Assembly: GCA_030617485.1 (NCBI GenBank) | Contig: JAUWVK010000084.1 | Span: 1 to 6,860, forward strand | Direction of reading: 5' to 3' | Length of the DNA stretch: 6,860 nt | DNA from: Gammaproteobacteria bacterium | GTDB lineage: Bacteria; Pseudomonadota; Gammaproteobacteria; SZUA-152 | Made by a program: the position numbers and the translations under genes | Notes under the pieces: model-generated | What the model saw: only the letters and a program-made list of their open reading frames with translations | Databases searched by the model: none | Told to the model about the DNA's origin: nothing | In this document: in pieces, positions 1-5,784 of the stretch | Position numbering within the stretch: the first letter of the stretch is position 1 | Layout: each line of letters opens with the position of its first letter

Positions 1-551
1 GTACGCGTGGGTAGACCAACATTGTGTTCGAACAGACTGGAGCGCCAGCGTCGCGGCACGATACCGTAAGGAAATAAAAATCGTGCGAGGTCCAGCAGTT
101 GTCTTACATCATAATCGTGTCCCAGATGTTGAACGGCAACATTAACAACTTTTTCTGAATCTGCCCGGGAGAGGGTGTTGGGTCGACAGATGCGAACGTT
201 TTCCTTCGCGTATTTACTTAGGGGGCTAACGATAGTGCCCTGGCCTAATAAGGGCTCGATGATGAGTTGGTCATTAGGATCGCCATCATATAACCAGCTA
301 ACGTGCTCGCGAGTGGCTTTGTCTTCGATATCATGTAGCCGGCCAATGTATAAAGCTGAATGGGTCCACTGGCTTTGTGTATAGCTTTTGATCACCTCGC
401 TGATTCGTGCTCGACCTTCTACTAGCAATACATCACAGGGCCGTATCTCAAAGCTGAGACGGTCATAATCGCATTGGGGTATTCCAGTAACCTCATGTTC
501 ATGGACGAGCCAGTGCGTGATTTTTTTGCTTAGCCAGTTAAAAGGGTTCAC
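1..551 (-). CDS. YiiX/YebB-like permuted NlpC/P60 cysteine hydrolase, partial at left edge
   Basis: An open frame reads from a GTG at 551-549 to the left edge (183 full codons, C-terminus missing). An in-frame TAA lies a few codons upstream and GTG is the only start candidate between them; a GAGAG-type ribosome site sits just before it. The translation shows DVLLVEGRARISEVIK at residues 40-55, then QSQWTHSALYIG at 59-70. This is the pattern of the circularly permuted papain-like amidases (YiiX/YebB, called lipo-like proteins in Pseudomonas), with His64 as likely catalytic His and Glu99 in LIIEPLLGQG as likely third residue. In this family the catalytic Cys follows a conserved PTR-type motif. 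Here LPTR is the last thing read, so the Cys should lie within a few residues beyond the edge. No signal peptide or membrane segment is visible. Expected role is an amidase or thioesterase acting on peptide, lipid or cell-wall amides; the substrate is unknown. Family assignment is from remembered consensus, not a search. Confidence 0.82.
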   Translation of the reverse strand, partial: MNPFNWLSKKITHWLVHEHEVTGIPQCDYDRLSFEIRPCDVLLVEGRARISEVIKSYTQSQWTHSALYIGRLHDIEDKATREHVSWLYDGDPNDQLIIEPLLGQGTIVSPLSKYAKENVRICRPNTLSRADSEKVVNVAVQHLGHDYDVRQLLDLARFLFPYGIVPRRWRSSLFEHNVGLPTR

Positions 552-705
552 TTTGCTCTCATATTTACTTGTTAGCCGTTAATTATCGTAGATTGTGCGG
601 CGATATTTAGTGATGTATTCACAGTATTGATGCTGTCAGAGACGCAAAAAATGCTGCCAAATTACAATACCTGCTTATGTTGGCGTCCACTCCAGTGCTT
701 TCTAC

Positions 706-719
706 AGCGTTATAACGCT
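706..719. repeat. Perfect 14-bp palindrome AGCGTTATAACGCT
   Basis: AGCGTTATAACGCT equals its own reverse complement, and the symmetry ends at 705/720. With no loop it is more like a binding site for a dimeric regulator than an RNA hairpin. It lies about 155 bp upstream of the YiiX-like start and about 200 bp upstream of the Bax-like start, so it could serve either promoter. No regulator is recognisable from the sequence. Confidence 0.5.
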
Positions 720-748
720 TTAAATCATGGTGTTAGAGTAGTTTTTTT

Positions 749-762
749 TGCCAAAAATGGCA
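749..762. repeat. Short inverted repeat TGCCA-A4-TGGCA
   Basis: Five-bp arms TGCCA and TGGCA flank AAAA, directly after a T8 run. It could be a small operator or a weak terminator-like hairpin read on the minus strand, where a run of A rather than T follows the start of the stem. The arms are short enough to arise by chance. Confidence 0.25.
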
Positions 763-917
763 TAGGGTAAGGTGTAGTCCATATTGGTCGGATTTTCAGA
801 ATAAATAGGTTAAAATATGCACATCTTTCAATTAGTTGGCTCAAACTGATTGTTTAATGCAAAATATAGTTAAATCTGGGTTTGGATCAGGAAATGGCAC
901 ACTAAACGGTATGCGTA

Positions 918-1943
918 ATGGTTAAAAAGACCCAAAAAAATTCAGCTGTGCTTTCTGCTACATCCTCCAGGGTATCTATTGCAATGGTAGGCTTTGGGTT
1001 CCTGTCCCTGGTGGCTGTTGCAGCTATTTTGATAGCCGGGCAAAGTTCTTTTCATGATTCGCTTATAACAGCAAATTACCGCGTCATTTCTGAGGCCAGC
1101 AACCTTAAGGTCAGGAATTTTCAGGCCAGTACATCACGGGATTTGAATCGTATTTTTGAGGTTGAACGGTATGAGTGGCCGCCTACTGACCAACAAACTG
1201 TCCCCCCCCTTATTTTGACGAAATTACCCGCTGATTTTGCAAAAATGCAGGATCATAAAAAACGCCAAAATCTTTTTTTACGTGCTTTGTTGCCTATCGT
1301 GTTGATTGAAAATCGGCGCATTCGAGAGCAACGTGAATTAGCACAGTTGTTATTTGAAAGTGAGCTGCCTGTTCAAGGTTCGGCTACGCATAATTGGCTC
1401 AAGAATTTGGCAAAAAAACTTCGCGTGCATGGTGACTTAACGGACCCTGAAGTGAGAGCTCTGCTTTTGAACCGGTTAGATGAAATTCCACCGGCTATGG
1501 CATTAGCTCAATCCGCTATAGAAACAGGCTGGGGCACTTCGCGGTTTGCGATGGAAGGTAACAGCCTGTTTGGCCAGTGGACCTTTAAACGCAGTAATGG
1601 TTTGAAACCATCCAATCGTGATTCGGATGCCACTCATTACGTAGCATCTTTTCCAACCCTGCGTGATTCAGTACGATCTTACATGCGTAATTTAAATATT
1701 GGCCATGCGTACGGAGAATTCCGGGAGGCTCGTGCCATGCTTCGTGCAGAAGGAACCTCCTTGCAGGCGGAAGAACTGGCTGTCTATTTGCATCGTTATT
1801 CGCAACGTGGTGAAAAATACGTTGCTGATTTGCAGCGTATGATTAAAAGTCGACATATTGCCTTTCTGACTAATGTAAATCTTGATCGAGTCGAACCTAA
1901 GCTGGTTATAGCTGGGCTTGGCGAAAAGTCTATTCGTAAGTAA
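918..1943 (+). CDS. Bax-like membrane-anchored glucosaminidase (GH73 family)
   Basis: The 341-residue product resembles E. coli Bax and other proteins with the mannosyl-glycoprotein endo-beta-N-acetylglucosaminidase (glucosaminidase) domain, which cut the glycan strand of peptidoglycan. A hydrophobic helix at about residues 21-41 follows a basic N-terminus, so the enzyme is probably inner-membrane anchored with its domain in the periplasm. The domain covers about residues 165-320. ALAQSAIETGWGTSRFA carries the likely catalytic Glu202 and is followed by GNSLFGQW, then SVRSYMRNLN and YSQRGEKYV, all typical of Bax. Residues 42-165 form a linker or N-terminal helical domain, making it longer than E. 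coli Bax (about 274 residues). The start at 918 follows an in-frame TAA at 903; the ribosome site is weak, and Met23 is a possible alternative that would shorten the cytoplasmic tail. A C8 tract (1202-1209) lies inside the gene. It converges with the deacetylase gene, stops 20 bp apart. Confidence 0.88.
   Translation: MVKKTQKNSAVLSATSSRVSIAMVGFGFLSLVAVAAILIAGQSSFHDSLITANYRVISEASNLKVRNFQASTSRDLNRIFEVERYEWPPTDQQTVPPLILTKLPADFAKMQDHKKRQNLFLRALLPIVLIENRRIREQRELAQLLFESELPVQGSATHNWLKNLAKKLRVHGDLTDPEVRALLLNRLDEIPPAMALAQSAIETGWGTSRFAMEGNSLFGQWTFKRSNGLKPSNRDSDATHYVASFPTLRDSVRSYMRNLNIGHAYGEFREARAMLRAEGTSLQAEELAVYLHRYSQRGEKYVADLQRMIKSRHIAFLTNVNLDRVEPKLVIAGLGEKSIRK
1202..1209. repeat. C8 homopolymer tract inside the glucosaminidase gene
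   Basis: Eight consecutive C bases encode part of Val-Pro-Pro-Leu at about residues 95-98 of the Bax-like protein. In an otherwise AT-leaning gene this is the longest G/C run in the window. A one-base slip would truncate the protein before its catalytic domain. As read here, the frame is intact. Confidence 0.7.
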
Positions 1944-1963
1944 CCAACAGTTTTCCCGCTAAA

Positions 1964-3127
1964 TTAAGTTTGAGCCGGCGATTTCTTCACTGGTGATGGT
2001 TTGGCTGGTGGGGTTTTAGTTGGTAATAAAATCCACAAATGGCTGTACCAGTAGAACCTTCCCTTTTCAGATGACGGTGCTGTGCAATTATAACGACTGC
2101 GGCCAGTTGGCAAAGGTGCTAATGCCTGTACAGAAAATTGTGTTTTTTGGTCATTTAACCACTTAATCGCAACACGCCCCTGGCCAGAAACAAAACACGT
2201 TAACTGATCAAGTTTTATGTCAGACGAATTGGCCAGTTCGATTTTTAGTTTCGGTGGGTTGTTGTCCTTGTTAATCGTGGGTTCCCATGGCGTCTGTTTG
2301 TCAATAAAAAATGCGAGACTGTTTATTTTTTGTTTGAAGTCTGTGATTTCGGCAAATTTTTCTGCCATGGGAAAACGTGGCAGTGCTCTTGTGTCCCCCT
2401 GTATACTCGCAGGCCCGGAATGTTGACCAAACGCCACATAACCCATTTTGTTTACAATGTTAGCGAGAGCCGTATTGTATTCCCCATAGGGGTAGGCGAA
2501 GAGCATAGGTGCTTTGCCTAATTCTTTTTTTAATCGTTTCTGGGCACGTTGTATGTCGCTTGTGATACGAATCCGCCATTGCTGATTATTTTCTTCTGGG
2601 TTTTGACGTATTAAATAATCATGACTTGCCGAGTGATTGGCAAAGGTTATCCCATTGTTTTGCATTTCACGCATTTGTTGCCAGGACATGTATGAACGAA
2701 AATGGCGATCAACGCCATCCGTTGCAACAAAGACGGTAAATGGCCAGGATTTTTTTAACAACCGAGGGTACGCCTCAGTATAAACAGACAAATAAGCATC
2801 ATCGATGGTGATGGCTGCGACGCGTGTAGGGAATGGCCGATTTTCCCGTATGTATTCAGTGACTTTTGTTAATGGCCATACCTGGTAACCCGCTTGAGAC
2901 AGATGATCTAGATGTGCTTCAAACTGCTCCAGTCGTATATTGGTTGAAGGATGTTTGCTGACACCGAAATGGTGATACATCAAAATGACAGCCTGATTTT
3001 CAGTATTCTGGCTTCTATTGCCAATGGTTTCATTGGCAGTCAATATGGATATTGATCCCAGCCATACTGCCAGAAATGCAACAATTTTTGTTAGTAGAAC
3101 AAATTTGCTCACAATGGTTATCCACAA
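1964..3127 (-). CDS. Secreted NodB-type polysaccharide deacetylase (CE4) with extra C-terminal region
   Basis: The product (387 residues) begins with a hydrophobic export signal (about residues 9-31, possible cleavage near LTA-NE). The NodB deacetylase domain spans about residues 46-260. VILMYHHFG (47-55) is the usual entry strand. TIDDAY gives Asp109 (catalytic base) and Asp110 (metal ligand), HSASH gives metal ligands His165 and His169, and AYPYGEYN (211-218) matches the PYG motif. These enzymes remove N- or O-acetyl groups from glycans such as chitooligosaccharides, poly-GlcNAc or peptidoglycan. After the domain, residues 290-370 look like a small beta-rich module with two cysteines (311 and 348) that could form a disulfide, ending in a Pro/Lys-rich tail (370-387). 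The start is uncertain: TTG at 3127 has GGAA nine bases upstream and is bounded by an in-frame TAA, while GTG at 3112 (382 residues) gives an equally good signal peptide. The substrate cannot be read from sequence. Confidence 0.85.
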   Translation of the reverse strand: MWITIVSKFVLLTKIVAFLAVWLGSISILTANETIGNRSQNTENQAVILMYHHFGVSKHPSTNIRLEQFEAHLDHLSQAGYQVWPLTKVTEYIRENRPFPTRVAAITIDDAYLSVYTEAYPRLLKKSWPFTVFVATDGVDRHFRSYMSWQQMREMQNNGITFANHSASHDYLIRQNPEENNQQWRIRITSDIQRAQKRLKKELGKAPMLFAYPYGEYNTALANIVNKMGYVAFGQHSGPASIQGDTRALPRFPMAEKFAEITDFKQKINSLAFFIDKQTPWEPTINKDNNPPKLKIELANSSDIKLDQLTCFVSGQGRVAIKWLNDQKTQFSVQALAPLPTGRSRYNCTAPSSEKGRFYWYSHLWILLPTKTPPAKPSPVKKSPAQT

Positions 3128-3207
3128 GTCACTTGATTCCGGTTAGTTTACAGCAGTGACTTTGTTTTTATAAAGTTTTTAGATGGCGCCTTTGGGCAAG
3201 CTAGCTC

Positions 3208-3235
3208 TTGGTGACATAAGAGGCTACTCTATTAT
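3208..3235 (+). promoter_or_regulatory. Candidate sigma70-like promoter for the PilZ-HDOD operon
   Basis: TTGGTG (3208-3213) and TATTAT (3230-3235) are separated by 16 bp and lie about 65 bp upstream of the PilZ start. The pair CTCTT/AAGAG (3205-3209 and 3218-3222) flanks the -35 box and might be part of an operator. On the opposite strand the same AT block reads TATAAT (3236-3231), a consensus -10 pointing at the deacetylase gene but without a good -35 box. The region may therefore hold back-to-back promoters. Confidence 0.4.
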
Positions 3236-3300
3236 AAAGAAAGCTTTAGCCTTATGGGTGGCGAGGGTTAAACGTAAACAGGCAGGTTGCTGGGATTACT

Positions 3301-3726
3301 ATGCGAAATTATATCCGCCATCCTTCAAATATTCCGATTGATTTTCATTTGGAAAAAATGGTCACAGAAGGAAATGAGCATTTAAACAATGTCAGCTTTG
3401 GTGGGCTTTCATTTAGTTCAAAGAATGAATTAGCGACTGGAGCAACTGTCAGTATTAAAATACCCCTGATTCAGCCTGAGTTTGAAGCAGTAGGTAGGGT
3501 TTCGTGGTGCCGCCCCGGAAATACCTTGTTTGAAATCGGCGTAGAGTTTCTTAATAAAGACGATATGTTTCGTGCGCGAATGGTTGAGCAAATTTGTCAT
3601 ATCGAACAATACAAGCAGGAAGTGTTGAAAAAAGAAGGGCGAAAATTAAATGGTGGAGAGGCGGCTCTTGAGTGGATACAGAAACATGCACCACAGTTTC
3701 CCGGCTCCGAAGGATTTGTAGATTAG
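3301..3726 (+). CDS. Single-domain PilZ protein, predicted c-di-GMP receptor
   Basis: This 141-residue cytoplasmic protein is almost entirely a PilZ domain (about residues 3-95). The two c-di-GMP-binding signatures are present: RNYIR (RxxxR, Arg2 and Arg6) at the very N-terminus and NVSFGG (residues 30-35), matching (D/N)xSxxG. Strand VGRVSWC (64-70) and IGVEF (79-83) fit the beta-barrel. A helical, charged C-terminal tail (88-141; RARMVEQICHIEQYKQEV, then EWIQKHAPQFP) is typical of a gammaproteobacterial PilZ subgroup and may contact a partner. The ATG at 3301 has GGGA five bases upstream and leaves both binding arginines intact. The HDOD gene starts two bases after its stop, so the two proteins probably share a transcript and a signalling task. 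Binding is inferred from motifs only; the output is unknown. Confidence 0.88.
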   Translation: MRNYIRHPSNIPIDFHLEKMVTEGNEHLNNVSFGGLSFSSKNELATGATVSIKIPLIQPEFEAVGRVSWCRPGNTLFEIGVEFLNKDDMFRARMVEQICHIEQYKQEVLKKEGRKLNGGEAALEWIQKHAPQFPGSEGFVD

Positions 3727-3728
3727 AG

Positions 3729-4577
3729 ATGCAACTAGAGAAGCTCATTAGTGATGTTGCCCCACTGGTTTCACTGCCAGAGGTTTGTGTTCGCCTCAAT
3801 GAAATGGTTGATGATCCGACGTGTTCAGCCGCAGATATGGGTCGGATAATCAATCAGGATGCTGCACTGACAGCTCGATTGTTACGTATTGCTAATAGTC
3901 CAATGTATGGGTTTACAACTCAGATTGATACGGTTACACGTGCAGTAACAGTGTTAGGTACAAAACAGGTGCGTGATATTGCTTTGGCAACGTCGGCTGT
4001 AAAAGCATTTCAGGGTATTCCTAACACGTTAGTGTCCATGCAAAGTTTTTGGGAGCATAGTATTTACTGTGCTTTGTGCGCGCGCACATTGGCTATGGAC
4101 TGTTTACGAAGTCAACGCGAAGCGGTGTTTGTTGCCGGTTTGCTTCACGATATTGGTGAGCTGGTTTTGTACAATCGTGAGCCGGAATTGTCTCGTAAAG
4201 CGATTGAATCTTGTACTGATGGATCAGAGGGCTTGAGCATACAGGATGCTGAGCGTGAACTGTTTGGGTTTGACCATGCCGAAGTTGGGGGTGGTTTAGC
4301 ACACAGATGGTCTTTACCAGTCAATCTTCAGGAATGTATTGCTTATCATCATAATCCTGGCTGGGCAAAAGAACATCGGGTTGAAGCTGCGATCGTCCAT
4401 ATTGCCAATAGCATCGCAAAATTGGCGGTGCTTGATACGACTGATTTGTATCATGCTCCCAGGATTCAGCCAGTGGCCTGGGAACTGACTGGGCTTGACG
4501 AGGAAATAATTCCTGCGGTCATGGCTAGTGCACAGGCGCAAATATCAAGCACTCAAGCACTGCTGATGGGGTCGTAA
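3729..4577 (+). CDS. HDOD-domain signalling protein
   Basis: The product (282 residues from the ATG at 3729) carries an HDOD domain, a non-enzymatic relative of HD phosphohydrolases used in signalling, motility and stress control. The domain covers about residues 8-215: LVSLPEVCVRLNEMVDDP, INQDAALTARLLRIANSPMYG, then RAVTVLGTKQVRDIAL are the classic signature blocks. WEHS (His110), LLHDIGEL (His140-Asp141), FDHAEVG (His183) and YHH (207-208) preserve many HD-type histidines. The position where active HD enzymes have a final Asp reads HIAN (Asn227), which argues for a regulatory rather than hydrolytic role. The frame stays open upstream to an ATG at 3672 inside the PilZ gene. I prefer 3729, because the family begins shortly before LPEV and the extra 19 residues look like read-through of PilZ codons. 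An AGGA 14 bases upstream is far for a ribosome site, so translation may be coupled to PilZ. Confidence 0.87.
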   Translation: MQLEKLISDVAPLVSLPEVCVRLNEMVDDPTCSAADMGRIINQDAALTARLLRIANSPMYGFTTQIDTVTRAVTVLGTKQVRDIALATSAVKAFQGIPNTLVSMQSFWEHSIYCALCARTLAMDCLRSQREAVFVAGLLHDIGELVLYNREPELSRKAIESCTDGSEGLSIQDAERELFGFDHAEVGGGLAHRWSLPVNLQECIAYHHNPGWAKEHRVEAAIVHIANSIAKLAVLDTTDLYHAPRIQPVAWELTGLDEEIIPAVMASAQAQISSTQALLMGS

Positions 4578-4578
4578 G

Positions 4579-4616
4579 TGAAAAGTGTCAGCGCGATGAA
4601 ACGTTGTCATTTTTCA
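4579..4616. terminator. Possible bidirectional terminator hairpin
   Basis: TGAAAAGTGTCA (4579-4590) pairs with TGTCATTTTTCA (4605-4616) around a 14-base loop, giving 12 positions with one G-U pair and one T-T mismatch. It sits between the stop of the HDOD gene and the stop of the convergent Sel1 gene, where a shared terminator is expected. The stem is AT-rich and the loop large, so the call is tentative. Confidence 0.35.
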
Positions 4617-4650
4617 GGTTGCATCTTAAGTTTTAACAAATAGTCAGCTC

Positions 4651-5457
4651 TTAAAAAGCATAAGCGAGTCTGGTATTTCCATCTTTATTAAGTTCAGTCA
4701 GCATATCCCTAGCTGAAGTGCTTGCGGGTCCCGTGCCTTGAGCTGCAGCAAGAGTTAGCCAGTGTTTAGCCTGATTGATGTCGCGAGGAACGTCGTCACC
4801 TTTTGCATAAAGGCGACCAAGCTCAAGCTGGGCTAAAGCATGCCCCTGCAGGGCAGATTTTCCCATCCATTTTACAGCAAGCTTTATGTCTTTATTTACA
4901 CCCTTGGCCTGCTGGTACATTTTTGCCAGTGTGTATTGGTATTTTGGGTTGCCTTTTTGGGCATAAACATCAAATTCAGAGGCCGCAATCTGATACATGC
5001 GGGTGCTTTTTCGTGAGTCTGCCGCTATATTTTTGGCGCCATTTTTATAAATTTCACCCAGTTCAAAATAAGCATTGGGATGATTCTGGTTTGCTGCCAG
5101 GTAATACCAGCGAATGGCTGTAGCAACGTCACCTTTTTGCTTTGCATATATTTCAGCCAGCTCAAATTGTGCCTGTACAATCCCATGGCTGGCCGCTTTT
5201 TTGGTCCATTTTAAGGTTTCATTCTTTACATTATTGGCCTGCAGTTTTCCTTCTGAGAACAGGCGCATCAACATGTGTTCAGCGCCAGGGCTGCCTTGTT
5301 CGGCGGCGGCCATGAACTGTTTGCCGGCTTCAGTGTAATTGCCTGTTGCATAGGCCATTAACCCATCATCATAGGGTTCTGCCAGGCTACTTAGAGAAGC
5401 TGTGCCTAGGATTAGTCCACATATTGCTGTTTTTACGAATTTGGCGGGCTGTTTCAT
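4651..5457 (-). CDS. Exported Sel1-repeat (TPR-like) protein
   Basis: The 268-residue product has a signal peptide (basic start, hydrophobic residues about 11-24, likely cleavage after SLA at residue 26). The rest is a solenoid of Sel1-like repeats of about 36 residues, recognisable from the A-x-x-W/Y-x-x-x-A-A-x-x-G pattern. Examples are TKKAASHGIVQAQFELAEIY (about 85-104), YLAANQNHPNAYFELGEIY (about 118-136) and KSALQGHALAQLELGRLY (about 200-217). A degenerate unit begins at about residue 30 and a last one ends near 254. Such proteins are periplasmic scaffolds for protein-protein contacts, not enzymes; partners cannot be read from sequence. The start is secure: AAAGGA lies eight bases before the ATG. 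The Cys at residue 13 is inside the hydrophobic core without a lipobox, so this is not a lipoprotein. It is convergent with the HDOD gene and divergent from cysB. Confidence 0.85.
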   Translation of the reverse strand: MKQPAKFVKTAICGLILGTASLSSLAEPYDDGLMAYATGNYTEAGKQFMAAAEQGSPGAEHMLMRLFSEGKLQANNVKNETLKWTKKAASHGIVQAQFELAEIYAKQKGDVATAIRWYYLAANQNHPNAYFELGEIYKNGAKNIAADSRKSTRMYQIAASEFDVYAQKGNPKYQYTLAKMYQQAKGVNKDIKLAVKWMGKSALQGHALAQLELGRLYAKGDDVPRDINQAKHWLTLAAAQGTGPASTSARDMLTELNKDGNTRLAYAF

Positions 5458-5508
5458 AACGATATTCCTTTATCTCAATAAATATAAAAATTGGGTGTTT
5501 GGGGCTGG

Positions 5509-5538
5509 TTTATATTTCCACAGTTGGTTAGTTGGGAA
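5509..5538 (-). promoter_or_regulatory. Weak candidate promoter for the Sel1-repeat gene
   Basis: Reading on the minus strand, TTCCCA (5538-5533) and TATAAA (5514-5509) are 18 bp apart and would place a transcript start about 45 bp before the ATG. The -35 box matches only four of six consensus bases, so this is a suggestion only. Confidence 0.28.
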
Positions 5539-5706
5539 CTATGTCGTCTTGGTTTCAAGTCTCTGAATAAATGTTTTCAGAAATTGATTTCATAAATAGA
5601 GATAAAAGCCACAGTTTTTCGGCAAAGTGACGATATAGGCATTAGTCCCTGCTATATCTGACATTCGTATATTAGGATTTTACGGTGTACTCTGGTGTTG
5701 GAAAGG

Positions 5707-5737
5707 GTTTTGAATGTGGTTGTTGCGGTATCAAAAC
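5707..5737. repeat. 7-bp inverted repeat GTTTTGA-N17-TCAAAAC over the cysB promoter
   Basis: GTTTTGA (5707-5713) and TCAAAAC (5731-5737) are exact reverse complements around 17 bases. The inner bases include the TTGTTG -35 box of the candidate cysB promoter. The position suits an operator that blocks or recruits polymerase. LysR-type regulators often control their own genes, so CysB itself is a candidate binder, but I see no way to assign the protein from sequence. Confidence 0.45.
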
Positions 5738-5747
5738 AGGCGATAAT
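5720..5747 (+). promoter_or_regulatory. Candidate sigma70-like promoter for the cysB-like gene
   Basis: TTGTTG (5720-5725) and GATAAT (5742-5747) are separated by 16 bp. Initiation would fall near 5754, leaving a leader of about 30 bases that includes the AAGGA ribosome site. This is the best promoter match in the window. Confidence 0.5.
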
Positions 5748-5784
5748 CACAATGGCATTTGATGAACATAAAGGATGATATAGG

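Larger units (their letters stand above)
552..917. other. Divergent intergenic region, 366 bp, no gene
   Basis: This gap lies between the start codons of the minus-strand YiiX-like hydrolase and the plus-strand Bax-like gene, so it must hold promoters in both directions. I found no convincing coding frame. It is AT-rich, with a T8 run at 742-749, a perfect 14-bp palindrome at 706-719 and a short inverted repeat at 749-762. The AT-rich stretch at about 800-870 could supply a promoter for the downstream gene (TATAGT at 865-870 and TAAAAT at 811-816 are -10-like), but no -35 box sits at proper spacing, so I do not call one. The gap is long for divergent promoters alone. Confidence 0.6.
5458..5784. 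other. Divergent intergenic region between Sel1 gene and cysB-like gene, 327 bp
   Basis: No coding frame is supported here. The left end holds the Sel1 ribosome site (AAAGGA, 5471-5466 on the minus strand) and a weak promoter candidate. The right end holds a better cysB promoter with an inverted repeat, and the cysB ribosome site AAGGA (5771-5775). In between, CTGAA/TTCAG (5563-5580) and GAAAT/ATTTC (5580-5591) are small adjacent inverted repeats of uncertain meaning. Confidence 0.6.

Noticed and set aside
175..384. Plus-strand open frame of 69 codons
   Set aside because: It is antisense to the YiiX-like gene, which has clear family motifs; no domain or ribosome site supports the plus-strand frame.
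706..719. Palindrome as part of an integron attC site
   Set aside because: GCGTTATAACGC is superficially like attC core sequences, but the GTTRRRY and RYYYAAC consensus sites do not fit and there is no cassette structure or integrase.
1944..1963. Terminator between the convergent glucosaminidase and deacetylase genes
   Set aside because: The 20 bases between stops form no convincing hairpin; any terminator would have to lie inside the opposing gene.
1964..3127. Deacetylase as PgaB of poly-GlcNAc export
   Set aside because: The NodB motifs fit the superfamily, but the large C-terminal hydrolase domain of PgaB and other pga genes are absent.
3672..3728. Upstream ATG as start of the HDOD protein (301 residues)
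   Set aside because: It would overlap the PilZ gene by 55 bases and add a 19-residue basic extension not expected in HDOD proteins. The ATG two bases after the PilZ stop is the simpler start.
3551..3853. Minus-strand 100-codon open frame across the PilZ-HDOD junction
   Set aside because: It is antisense to two well-supported domains and has no recognisable content of its own.
4651..5457. Sel1 protein as AlgK-type alginate export lipoprotein
   Set aside because: AlgK has Sel1-like repeats, but this protein has no lipobox, is shorter, and has no alginate genes nearby.
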